Of a stretch of DNA of 64,000 nucleotides, positions 45,419 to 56,260 are shown piece by piece. A program made the position numbers and the translations under genes. Origin of the DNA: Trissonchulus latispiculum. Its lineage: Eukaryota > Nematoda > Enoplea > Enoplida > Ironidae. Within the stretch, counting starts at the first letter, position 1, and every line of letters begins with the position of its first letter. The DNA lies in assembly GCA_030248195.1 (NCBI GenBank), contig JASAND010015551.1, forward strand, positions 96,219 through 160,218, given 5' to 3'. The notes under the pieces are model-generated. The model was not told where the DNA came from. It saw only the letters and a list, made by a program, of their open reading frames with translations, and did no database searches.

Positions 45419-46272
45419 TCAAGGGAAAGTGTAGCACCACCGTCGCCAGAAAAGGAAATAGCCTTTGGGATTAAAGTGGTAGAGGTCGCGATAATGATAC
45501 TCGGGGTTTGGGCGATACGAATCATTCTCCATGGTAATCACAAAGGGATTGCCATTTGGAACAGACCAGTCAAGGAAAATATTGTCAAAGTCATGGACTT
45601 TCTTCAGAAGAAAGCTAGTGGCTAAATTAAGGGGCCTTGACGGCACATCGGGTAGAGTTGGAAATGGGACCATTGATCAGGATTTGAGTATTAAATCCTT
45701 TATTCAGGATAGGGCGAAGAACTTTCTGTAGACGACGCCTTTCAGCTTCCCAGTAGTTTTCGTTCCAGGTAGTACTGGTCATATTAGATCCAGCCAGGAT
45801 TATCAAGTAGGGAGAGGACTTCAAATTATCAGATTTCATTCTACCAGCAAGATGAGCAAAGGTGGCGCCAGATTACCGAAATACGGTACTGTACAAAACC
45901 GATCGGAAGTGGCGAGAGGCTGACACTATGATGGACACATGAAACTGGTTTCCAAAGACTGTAAGGATTATCCAAGTTTTGGGATGCCGTGGGGATGTCT
46001 GATACGTCTCCGAAACCCCAACATCCATATAGCTTGGTGGTGATGTCGCCGTACACGTTGAATCCTGGGAGGTAGGAAAATTCTTCGACACTCCGCAACT
46101 GAAAATGTATTTTGATCGGTAACACATGACAAACTGGACACGGATTTCTGGTTTCTTGGAGCGCAATTCTTCGAATGCCTCCAGAACTTTGCTTCCATCT
46201 GCTTGAAGGCAAGGGTAGCGACTGCGTAGTAGATACCCGATTAAACTGAAGCATGGTGTTGGGATCGGCCAT
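45419..46272 (-). pseudogene. Broken reading frame, possibly SGNH/PC-esterase-like
   Basis: Minus-strand frames overlap with shifts: one gives FNVYGDITTKLYGCWGFGDV, the next PYLIILAGSNMTSTTWNENY and QILINGPISNSTR, and the last FDNIFLDWSVPNGNPF ending HYRDLYHFNPKGY. A hydrophobic ILAGSN strand, a LDW strand and a terminal D-x-x-H-type motif (DLYH) are what SGNH hydrolases and PC-esterases show, but I cannot confirm the family. Frame changes near 46180 and 45650 break it. An intron-containing gene read without its splice sites is an alternative. Confidence 0.35.
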
Positions 46273-48608
46273 CAGTCGAAAGTCAGTCTGCTCGATCTAG
46301 CCGGAGGTGCCAAAACCATTATTTAGCAATCCATGGTGGTTAACCAGTTCATAGGTCAAGTCCAATAGGTGATGACAAAGTAGGGCGAGGTACCAAGCTC
46401 CCACCTCGATGGACGTTACCAATTGGGTTTCGAAATAAAATTACTGGCCAGAGTACAGTCTAGTTTCCATAGTACCACAGTTTCCTGAAACAAAAGAACA
46501 AAGTGTTGGTAGTGATGCGGTTTGCAATTCAGTACTCAGTCGGTATTGTATTCTTTGACGTGCAACCTGAGCTGCACCACGTGTGTTGAAGTTGACCAGA
46601 TCTGAATTAGAAATAAACATTGCTGGAGTCATCAAATTTAGTTACATCTAAAATGTTGCACTCAATTGGATAAAGCAACTTAATTGTTCTGATAACAGAT
46701 TTGCTATTGCTTAGCTGCAACTTGATGGAACGGATAAGCCCATCGTTTTATTTGCTCAGTTCTGTAATTTTTTAGCCTCCATGCAGATCTTGGTAGGTTG
46801 GATTTGATGGTGACGACAGTGCCCACAGTATGCTCAATGATGGAGGGATTGCGAACTTTATGACTCCTTTGCAGATCCCTTAAACTGGTAAAATACTTAT
46901 TTCTCCAGCGCTGCCGGAACGGCTTAACTGTTCTGCGGCTAGAGCGCAAATGCTGGAGCAATCCCTTGGTTTTAGCTGAACCGAAGAGAACAGCAGTATC
47001 AGGATTTTCAGGAGGATCAAAAGCCAAGAATTCGTAGGGTTTTACCGATTAAATAGGAAAACCTTTTGACTTTCAGAGTAAGAAGTTAGCACGGAGCCGG
47101 TGTTCTCAGTGGATAAGCCTAAAGGACGGCTGTTGACAACAGCACATACTTCAGATATCATAGTCTGCAATTGGAGTGTTAGAGATTGTTGACCGAAAAC
47201 CTTTTTAGCGAACGCTTAACAGTCCCTGCAATGCAAGGCTTTCACAGAAACCGCCCATCCAGGATGTTCACAGTTGACAATTTCAGCATACAGACGTTGT
47301 AAAAGTCGTGAACATTTAAAGTGTTTTGCATTATCAGAAACAATTGCGGAGTTCCGAACAACGCAATAAATCGCCGGAGTGTCAGAACAATAGCTGAGCT
47401 GATAAATCAGTGACAACTTCCAGGTGCACCGCTCTAGTAGCATCATACGTAAAGAGAGAAACCAAAACCTTAGACGTTCCTACATGGTCTTTGACATACA
47501 AATTTCAAAGGACCAAAGTAATCAATTCTGACATTACGAAAAAACTGTGTTGCTTGAACACGAAAGGAAGGAAGCGGAGGAAACACAGGAACGGCGAATG
47601 GGCAACCCTCGTACTTCCGACAGAGCTGTCAGCTTTTCAGCACAGCTTTGACAAAGAAACGTGTGTGGGGGCGCAATGTTGTCGAAGGATGGTGATATTA
47701 GAATGTACATTCAGAGTATGGACATCCTTGACAACTAAAGCAGTGAATGGATGGCACTTCGGTAGCAGAATAGTGAATTTAGCAGAGTCCGGAAGTTCTG
47801 AAAACTGTAAATCTACCTGCTCCTCGGTACAGTCCTTCCCAATCAGTGAAAATCCATAATTGCTCCCATAAGTTCCCTTTATGAGGTTTGTTTTCACGTG
47901 ATGGTGTCAAAGTTGTACTTTGCAGCAAGCTAATCCAAAACTTCAGTGCAGGAATGATTTCTACACTGGATAGGCTAGCAGATGAGACAGTGAAGTTGAG
48001 GCCAGCCTTGGCTGCTCTGCGAAGCTGAGAAATGAACCTGAAGGCCCGAGTCGTCTCGTCACTCTAAGTAGACGCTGCAAACCTACTCCTAGAAACTGGG
48101 GTGCGAGCACTGTCTTGAGAAGAAGCCGCTGTGGAATATCAGTCAGTCAGACGTGTTAAGCCTAAGTCTCTAAATTTACAGTAATTCATAGAATTTTACA
48201 GTAATTCTACAATATCTCTACAGTATTTCTACAGTAATTTAATTTACAGTGTGAAGTTGGCAGTGCATGTATAAAAATAGTTATACTGTAGTTTTGGGAT
48301 GTATTTGTGATGAGGGAGTAAATATTTGAAACAACATGTTTGAAATTACACTTCGACTTGACAACAATCAATCATTTTCTACTGATGTGTATGGTTGGCT
48401 TTATCGATTGGGTTGCACTAAAGCCTCTGTTGGAAACTAGTTTTCGCAGTTGAGTTGAGGGACGGTGTAGGTTAGGTTCCGCCATTATATTACTTTACAG
48501 TCAATTGCGAGGTTTGAAAGCATCTTTTCTAGTGAACGTTTGTTGAGTTCTGTATTGAATATTTGATGTTTATTCTGACAAGGTTATGTGAACTAATTTT
48601 GAGTTTAA

Positions 48609-49615
48609 GGTACTGGTATCCTTTTGTGCAGTGCTTTTGTGGTGATTTTTCGAAACGCTATAGCTTTCGCAATTTTGGGAGTTGGAATGAGCTTTATACA
48701 TCGTTTTAAAGCTTATAATCTGTATATTAACATGAGCGTACGAAACTAGCAAAATTGGCAAGAAATAGCGAAAAACTTCCGACATGCTGACATCTGACAG
48801 ACTGAGTATAGACCAAAAATCTTTGAACATTGATTTCTCAAAACTGTAGAATCGGCCAAAATTTCTTCTTGTGCCATGATATGAAGGACATGTGGGCCGA
48901 GGGACATTTTTTTGGATTTGGCTCAACAAGCCTCAATACTCCAGAAAATCCGGAAAATGTGCGACGACACGAAATTTCGCAACTTTCTATTCAGTTTTCT
49001 CACAACTGGAGTTGTTTTAACTCAAACCAAGAAAAATGTCCCTCCGCAATAGGGCGAATTTTCATTGAGCCAAAAATCACTCGAATCCATTGGGTAGTTT
49101 TTGAGAAATCAATGTTCAAAACAAAATAATCGTAATTTTGCCAATATGGTTTTTTGGCGAATTCTCTAGCTTAAAGCAACGAACTCCAGCGAATAGGTAT
49201 TGATAAATTGCGCAATTGGATGGCGTATCGATTGAGTATAAATAAGCCGAAATAGTCTGTAAGATTTGGCAGTAATTTTGAAAAAACTTATTTCTTCAAA
49301 AATGGCCATTTTTTGACCCCAAAAATGGTTTTTGGCTTATACTGTCTTAACCACTAGAGGTAGCTCAAAAGTTGTAAAAGCAAAAATGTTCATTTTGGTG
49401 TTCTCTTTAAAGCCATAACAACCAATCCGGTGTAGCGACCATATACTGAGAGAATAAGGGCAAAAACCAAAACTTTCTTATCTTTACACCTAAAAATCCG
49501 GGACTGGTCCCAGAATGTTAAAGAGCACGAAAATAATGTATTTGGAAAGTTTCATCCACTTTCATGAAGAATTGAAGCTTGTAGGGTCGAATTTACACAA
49601 AGCGATACCAGCACC
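48609..49615 (+). mobile_element. TTAA-type (piggyBac-like) non-autonomous element, copy A
   Basis: A 1,007-base element with ends GGTACTGGTATCC and GATACCAGCACC, flanked by TTAA at 48605-48608 and 49616-49619. TTAA duplication is the piggyBac-superfamily hallmark. It is inserted within the BEL/Pao remnant, so it is younger. No transposase reading frame is seen. Confidence 0.88.
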
Positions 49616-50262
49616 TTAAATAAAGTTAACTTGTACTTTTAGTAGAGCTAGGAGGAATTGTAGTAGGGAGAGGTTTTTAGCGTCGCACACCTTAGACTAG
49701 AACCTCCATTTAATCTTTCCAAATTATACGAAGTCCGGTCTTATTTCGAGAGATACAGAGCACATAGGACCAGACTTCACACCGCCAAAGAGCTTCCTCG
49801 CTTTTCAGTAGGATCCGTGTGCTCTCCTTGCTCAGATAGTTCAAAGGCCAGAGGGACTTAGGACCGTAAAGATAAGAGGACCCGTTCCACCAAAGAAGTG
49901 ATCCTTCAGTTCGTCATAAATGCAACCCCGCGATAAAATAGCGGCAGGGTTTTGACGGGTTGGGACTGGGAGTGGGACATACCTGAAGCTGAAATCGAAC
50001 CCACGGATTTCACGAACTTTGCTTTCAACGAAAACGGAAATTACTTTGTTGGAACTCAACCACTGCAGAACGCACTTACTGTCTGACCAAACAGTCACTG
50101 TGGCAGACTGGAGATGCAATTGGCTGGTGACTAACTGTGTCATGCGGCATCCAATTATAACCGCCATTAGTTCCAAACGGGGAATGCTGACTGACTTGAT
50201 AGGAACCGGCCACTGGTCTTTCTCTGGATAGCCTAGGATCTTTGCCTTTTCAGTTCTGACAA

Positions 50263-50430
50263 GGGGCCTTTTCGCGCGCGAGTTAAAAGAGTAGAGTTAA
50301 AAACTTTTAACTCGTTTAACCCCGCAGGGGAGTAGAAATGAACTGTTTAACTCTTTTAACCCTGTGCGCGAAAAGGATTGAGTTAAATTTAACTCTTTTA
50401 ACTCGTTTAACTCGCTGCGCGAAAAGGCCC
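50263..50430. mobile_element. 168-bp hairpin MITE inserted in BEL/Pao remnant
   Basis: Ends GGGCCTTTTCGCGC and GCGCGAAAAGGCCC are inverted. The interior is a series of AACTCTTTTAACTCG-like words that also pair. It lies between the RT and RNase H parts of the retroelement. Confidence 0.8.
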
Positions 50431-50924
50431 AAAGAATTCGATGAGGCTGATACTGAGAGCCATCTCTCATGAAGATCTGAGTATGATCCCGTTAGGCCTT
50501 ACGAACCCAAAGCTCCTGCATTAGAAGCTTGGCCTGAAGATGGAGATACCAACTGGAGATACCAAACCACACAATCGAATACTTTCGAGGCAGCCGAAAT
50601 TAAATGTAATTTTGTCATGACTTGCTGCGCACCGACAGATTTAACTGCACAAGACATAACACCCAGAAGACGATTCAAGGACAGGATCGAGCTTGACTTG
50701 CCTTTGAAATATAGTCCATCAGGGCATCAGATTTAGAATACCACTCCCGCATATTCATTTCGTTTTTTAGAAAATATCTGCTTAGTAATGCTGTAAATCT
50801 GTAAACACTGTTGTTCTGTGGGAGACCCACAAAAAAGGTATAATGTATAATGCATAAGGTATCAACGTATAATGCCATTGGCTATGACAACAGACAAGGG
50901 GCATTTACTTTGATGGATGAAGTG

Positions 50925-51010
50925 TCTGGCCTGGTCTTCTCGTGGGAGGGTCTCACAGGGGGAAAGGCAAACTGAAGCCTGGTACACCAATGCCCATCCC
51001 GCAGACGGGC
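50925..51010. repeat. Short dispersed repeat shared with 60105-60165
   Basis: GGTCTCACAGGGGG and AGCCTGGTACACC occur in the same order and spacing at both places. The copies diverge quickly outside about 60 bases. Confidence 0.6.
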
Positions 51011-51092
51011 CCCTCGTCCCCCTGAATCCAGAGTTTTCCTTTTTTGGGCAAAAACCGGACAAATCCGGTTTTCCGGAGGCCGCAGGGGCCCG

Positions 51093-51476
51093 TTGCATAA
51101 AAGTGATTAGTTGATTAGTGATTAGTTAATTAATGTAGCAGTTTTTCGAGGAAAACTTTTGCTGCAGCCCGTTATTTTTGGAGTTTTTGGTGTCATATAG
51201 TAGTTATTGAAGCGGTTTACCTAAAAATTAAAGTATTTAAATTTTCCTCACTGACTCAATCAGTCAAAAGAAAATTTTGAACTCAATCGTAATTTGTTTA
51301 CTTTTTACGCAGGCATCACTCCAATTTAAGTTGTAATTTAATTTAGAATTTTGATTTCATTAGAACGCTCACAGAGCTTCAAGATGACATATAAATTATT
51401 GTCGTAACTTATTCGTAGCACTGATTATCATAGATAAACTGCTACACTAATCAACTAATCACTAACCAACTAAAGT
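51093..51476. mobile_element. MITE with TTGATTAGTGATTAG arms
   Basis: GATTAGTTGATTAGTGATTA followed by GTAGCAGTTT on the left is mirrored by AAACTGCTACACTAATCAAC and CTAATCAC on the right. The AT-rich interior is non-coding. 51480-52100 to the right shows nothing recognisable. Confidence 0.75.
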
Positions 51477-52101
51477 CTGACACGAAAATGTGTGCACAAA
51501 ATCCAGTGAACTCAGTATACATCGTAGCCCCATAAAACCATATATTTTCGGAATCCTTGCAGCGAGACAAATATTTTTATAAAATTTAAAATTTTTTAAA
51601 ATTTAAAAAATTTAAAAGTATCGGTTTTTAGGGGAAGTTTTTCGGACCGCTCAAGCTATTTAGCTCATTCTTTCAGAAAAAGTTTCCCGTCCGAAGACGC
51701 ATCGATTGACACAAGAACGAAAAACATCAGTTGAGAATGAAGCATTTTATTCCATTTTCGTTTTTCCATTTCCTTTGATGTTTCCCGCTTTTTGCAAATT
51801 TGACTGATTATTACTCGCGACTCGCTCAACGGAAAATTTTCTCGATTAGATTGTCAGGACCGCCAAGGCGCCCGCTTTTACCTGATATATGTGGTATTTC
51901 AAATTTTGAAAGTAGATTTTTTGAAAAATACCACTTTTTGACCAAAAGCTTCGGCAAAGCAGATTTTGCAAAAGTTTGTAAAAATAACGTAATCATAAAA
52001 TTCAAGCTGAGCTGAATCTAACTATATAAAGCTTTTGTTGCTACGACTTATATTGCGCCAGCAATGAATTTTTAAACAATATCCCTTATTTCAGCTGGGC
52101 C

Positions 52102-53769
52102 GCGTTTCACAAAGCCCTCCTAAATTTTGCTCTTTAAGCTGCTCCTGTCAAAAGTTAAGAGGGTTTTCCAAAGCAACTTAGGAGGACCTCCTAAAGTGTT
52201 TCACAAAATTACTTGGAGATTGCTCTTAAATTTTAACGCTAAGAAAGAGCGCTCTTAACACAATTTTCAGCTAAGAATTTAAATTTAGGAGCCCTCTTAT
52301 GTTTGCTCTTAAGGTACTGGTATCGCTTTGTGTAAATTCGACCCTACAAGCTCCAATTCTTTATGAAAGTGAATGAAACATTTCAAATACCTTATTTTCG
52401 TGCTCTTTAACATTCTGGGACCAGTCCCGGATTTTTAGGTTTAAAGATAGGAAAGTTTTGGTTTTTGCCCTTGTTCTCTCAGTACATAGTCGCTACACAG
52501 GGTTGGTTGTGATTGCTGGAAAGAGGGCACCAAGATGAACACTTTTGCTTTTACAACTTTTGAGCTACCTCTACTGGTTAAGGCAGTATAAGCCAAAAAC
52601 AGTTTTTGGGGTCAAAAAAATGGCCATTTTTGACGAAATCAGTTTTTTTAAAATTACTGCCAAATCTTACAGACAATTTCGACTTACTTATACTCAATCG
52701 ATACACCGTCCAATTGCGCATTTTATCAATACCTATTCGCTGGAGTTCGTTGCTTTAAGCTAGGGAATTCGCCGAAAAACTATTTTGGCAAAATTGCGAT
52801 TATTTTGTTTTGAACATTGATTTCTCAAAAACTGCCCAATGGATTCGCGTGATTTTTGGCTGAATGAAAATTCGCCCAATTGCGGAGGGACATTTTTCTT
52901 GGTTTGACCTAAAACATCTCCGGTTGTGAGAAAACTGAATAGAAAGTTGCGAAATTTCGTGTCATCGCGCATTTGCCGGATTTTCTGGAGTACTGAGACT
53001 TGTTGAGCCAAATCCAAAAAAATTTCCCTCCGCCCAAATGTCCTTCATATCATGGCACAAGAAAAAATTTTGGCCGATTCTGCACTTTTGAGAAATCAAT
53101 GTTCAAAAATTTTTGGTCTATACTCAGTCTGTCAGATGTCAGCATGTCGGAAGTTTTTCGCTATTTTTTGCTAATTTTGCTAGTTTCGTAAGCTCATGTT
53201 AATGTACAGATTATAAGCTTTAAAACGATGTATAAAGCTCTTTCCAACTCCCAAAATTGCGAAAGTTATAGTTTCGAAAAATCACCACAAAAGCACTGCG
53301 CAAAAGGATACCAGCACCTTAAGTTTCTTTATATATATAGAACACTTTATATTTTTGGTAATTTCAACGTAAGATAATTGATGAACTGAAATTAATTGAA
53401 GCGACTTGTACGAAATAATTAATTCAATTTTTAGGCAAAAATCTTTATTTAAACATGCTACTTTAATGACGAAAACTTAACATTTTTAACTTGAGAAATT
53501 TCATGATATAATTAATCACATTTATTTAAAATGTGTTTCTTGGAATTATAGTTGCGTAATTACATCACATTTATGGCAAAACATACAACAGACAGTGCTG
53601 GTTTGAACTTAGGAGGGGGTTTAGGAGTGCTAAAACGTGCTCCGATTTTAGGAGTGAACTTTAAGAGCTCTCCTAAACGAAGAGGCCTTCATGAAACAGC
53701 TAAATCTTAACTTTGCTCTTAACTGGCAAATTTAGGAGCTCCTAAAGATAAGAGGGCTTTCTGAAACGC
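52102..53769. mobile_element. Hairpin MITE (GCGTTTCACAAAGCCCTC ends) interrupted by copy B
   Basis: Left end GCGTTTCACAAAGCCCTC and right end GAGGGCTTTCTGAAACGC are inverted. Both halves carry many CCTAAA/TTTAGGAG words that pair. The TTAA-type element at 52313-53318 is inserted inside, leaving about 660 bases of the host element. Confidence 0.75.
52313..53318 (-). mobile_element. TTAA-type (piggyBac-like) non-autonomous element, copy B
   Basis: Length 1,006; the reverse of copy A almost base for base by eye. Flanked by TTAA at 52309-52312 and 53319-53322. With copies A and B in opposite orientations 2.7 kb apart, this locus can form a long inverted repeat. Confidence 0.88.
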
Positions 53770-53839
53770 AAACCTGGTTTTGCTAGTGTAAAGATATGAC
53801 TGGGTTATCTCAAATAAATTAAAGATTGCAGATATTGAG

Positions 53840-54318
53840 AGTGTGTGTATGTCCGACTCAACTCCTACGATTACCCTGGCCAACTTCACAAAAATAGGCG
53901 AAAACCAAATGGTAACTCGAGTTTACTTTCTAAGAAAAAGGAACAAAGTTCAGGACAAAAACATATCAAAATCAACCGAAACCGGACAGGCACCAAATAA
54001 TTTCAAGAAAATAGAAAAGGAAACAAAATGACATAAACCAACCTTACAAAAATATAGAGGGTTATAACCCCCAGCACAATAGGCAGAAGGGCGGGCGTAA
54101 AATAGAACACAAAAGAGAATGCCCCCATGAAAATCCCCACTCAATACCGTCCGCGACAATAGCCAACTCAAAACTGAACTGAAAATTTCAAATGCGCGCC
54201 TTTTATACTGCACAATTAGCTAGCAAGCCAAGAACTTTACACATCACCTTGCATTTAGTGGTTGCGCTAAATTTCCTTAATTTGAATAAGAATGAACGGA
54301 ACTATTAGAAATATTTCC
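53840..54318 (-). other. LTR-like promoter segment
   Basis: On the minus strand a purine tract AAAAGAGGGGG (near 54325-54340) is followed by TGTGGAAATATT, then a TATA-like GTATAAAAGGCGCGC near 54190-54205 and AGTTCAGTTTTGAGTTGG downstream. That order (polypurine tract, TG, TATA) resembles the 3' end of an LTR element. I could not find a second LTR or pol motifs to the right, so this is tentative. Confidence 0.3.
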
Positions 54319-54951
54319 ACAGATTACCCCCTCTTTTGAAACGCGCGACCCCGCCGCGGCCAAGGGCTCAAGCGTTAGTTATAAGACAGAGTTAACTTAC
54401 GTACCCTAGCTACTAGTATAGATAAAACGCGTTTTAGAAAGACAACGACAAAAGATAAAAATTTGCGTATTCCTCAGGCCCGGGTTCCTGGGAACACTAC
54501 TCGGGCCCCCCACAACACATACACATAGGGGATTCCGAGACACAGGTAAAGATACTCCGGAACATACCGGGACATTTACTACGATTACACACGGATTACA
54601 CCGACTCAACACAGACAAAATACGGCTTGGGACACCCTTGAGCCACGACACGATCACACGAAACAAAAGAAAAGGGTAGTCCGGGAGACCCCACACAATT
54701 TTGAACCCACTCCGGAAGACATTATGTCGGACCAACATGTACATTTACAAAATACTCAATACACAACACTCCGGAATTGCATACAACAAACCAACATTCG
54801 GAGATAACCTACAGAATACTTACTACAGGAGCAAGACAACAAGTACAAAAACATAGAAAATACTTCTGCACCTAAAAGATATACATCAGAGTGAACAAGG
54901 GAATGAGAAAGAAGAAGAAAGTCATGTACCACCGAAGGTCCAAAAAATTCG

Positions 54952-55024
54952 GACCTCCGGTGGGACTCGGACCCACGACATTTTGCGCACTAGGCAAACG
55001 CTCTGCCGACTGAGCTACGGAGGC
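54952..55024 (-). tRNA. tRNA-Thr(AGT)-like gene, possibly a pseudogene or SINE head
   Basis: A 73-base cloverleaf can be drawn: acceptor GCCTCCG with CGGAGGT, D arm TAGCTCAGTCGGCAGAGC (a pol III A box), anticodon stem TTTGC/GCAAA with loop CTAGTGC, T arm GTGGG/CCCAC around TCCGAGT (B box GGTCCGAGTCC). The anticodon AGT is at 54991-54989. A T6 stretch, a possible pol III stop, follows a few bases after the 3' end. Loop bases after the anticodon (G, C) are unusual for tRNA-Thr. A 13-base inverted repeat surrounds it. Confidence 0.65.
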
Positions 55025-55075
55025 ACAGTCTCATCAAGCTTTGTCGGAATTCGTGTACCAATGTACATGACTTTC

Positions 55076-55680
55076 ACTACGTGAACCCACGTAAGTAGAA
55101 ACAAAGTGGAGGAAGAGCAAGCTCAAGGACCGTAAAACTAGCTACAATAGACACTATACTGGGCAAAATTTAACACAACAAACAGTAGAAAGACAGAAGT
55201 GATACCTATAAACGTAAAAACGATGAAACTTTGTACTCCGGTGGGACTTAACTACACTAGAAAAACTCCTACGAGAAAGGTTTTACATGGTTTTATAGAA
55301 CTCCGGGAAAGATTTCATACAATTACACAGTGCTCCGGACAACTCAACCATATAGCAACAATACATTGTGAAAACTCCGGGAGAGCCTCCACCGGAGTAG
55401 ACATATTATACGAATCTGAATAAATGGCGACAAGTAAAGCTGCACAAAATAAAGCATATGAAATTTTAGCTGCACCAAAAATGGCAAAATGGAAGGCAAA
55501 ACAACGGCGGTACAAAATTATATGGAGAGTAAACCCGCGATACATTTAGTAAAGATAAAAAATAACAAGTTAGAAAAGATAAAATACGACTCAGTATAGG
55601 ACGGCCAAGCCGAACTAGGGGGCACCAAAAAAAGGAATCTCGGAGGAGAATGTGACACATTTTTAAAATATAAATTTAAT
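55076..55680. other. No gene recognised
   Basis: AT-rich sequence in which the word CTCCGG recurs unusually often (also 54470-54780). No reading frame has a known signature. Confidence 0.4.
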
Positions 55681-55730
55681 AAATTATTTGCAAACGAAAA
55701 ACCCCACAAAAGAGACGCCAAGAGATTCCC

Positions 55731-56260
55731 CAGGGGGGGGGGGGGGGGGTGGGGGGGGGGGGGGGGGCACCAGGGTTAAAGACACAAACCAAAATAAAGC
55801 ATACACTGGGATGAAAACACAACAAAAATGTGAGAAAAAGAGTGGAGAAAAAGGAGGAGGAGCGGACAAGAGGGGGGAAAAACAACTAGAAAAAAAAAAA
55901 ACAACACAACAAATACAAATAAATAGTGGTTCTTCAGGTCTAGCCAGGGGGATTCCCGAAACATGCGAAAGGGAGAGCCGCAGGCGATCGGGCCAGACCT
56001 CCGGGAAGGGGGGGGGGCGCCAAAGGGGGAGGCGGCAGAACACAAACCCCAAAGACAGGGGCCAAACCAAAAACCCCGGCCTCAAACCCAAAAAACCAGG
56101 GGGCCCCGCGCCCCCCCGGGCCCCACCCCCAAGAACCCCGGGGGCTGGAACATCTGGGGGGGTAAAAAGTTTTTTTATATTTTTTATATCTTTTAGAGGC
56201 ACACGCCGCAGAAGAGAGTCTGGGGGGGGGGGGAATTTTTTTAATTAATTAAAAAAAAAA
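55731..56260. repeat. Poly-G and G/C-run low-complexity region
   Basis: G runs over ten bases at 55731-55767 and again near 56010 and 56222-56232, with C-rich stretches near 56110-56140 and an A run near 56250. Open frames here on both strands translate to poly-Gly or poly-Pro and are compositional artefacts. Confidence 0.8.

Larger units (their letters stand above)
46704..50780 (-). pseudogene. Decayed BEL/Pao LTR-retrotransposon (RT end, RNase H, integrase)
   Basis: Minus-strand pieces follow BEL/Pao pol order. Near 50770-50690 is MNMREWYSKSDALMDYI from the end of reverse transcriptase. RNase H at 50176-49841 shows ELMAVIIGCRM, VWSDSKCVLQWLSSNK and the FRYVP...NPA.LSRG signature. The integrase entry at 47897-47637 shows LLPKCHPFTALVVKDVH, the core near 47600-47250 shows DYFGPLKF and ATRAVHLEVVTDLSA, and the C-terminal part at 47027-46704 shows FRQRWRNKYFTSL and NLPRSAWRLKNY. 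Stops and frame changes separate them. Two MITEs interrupt it, at 48609-49615 and 50263-50430. LTRs were not identified. Confidence 0.85.

Noticed and set aside
55684..56248. Long open frames on both strands (Pro-rich and Gly-rich)
   Set aside because: Caused by poly-G runs and skewed composition; no start context, splice sites or domain.
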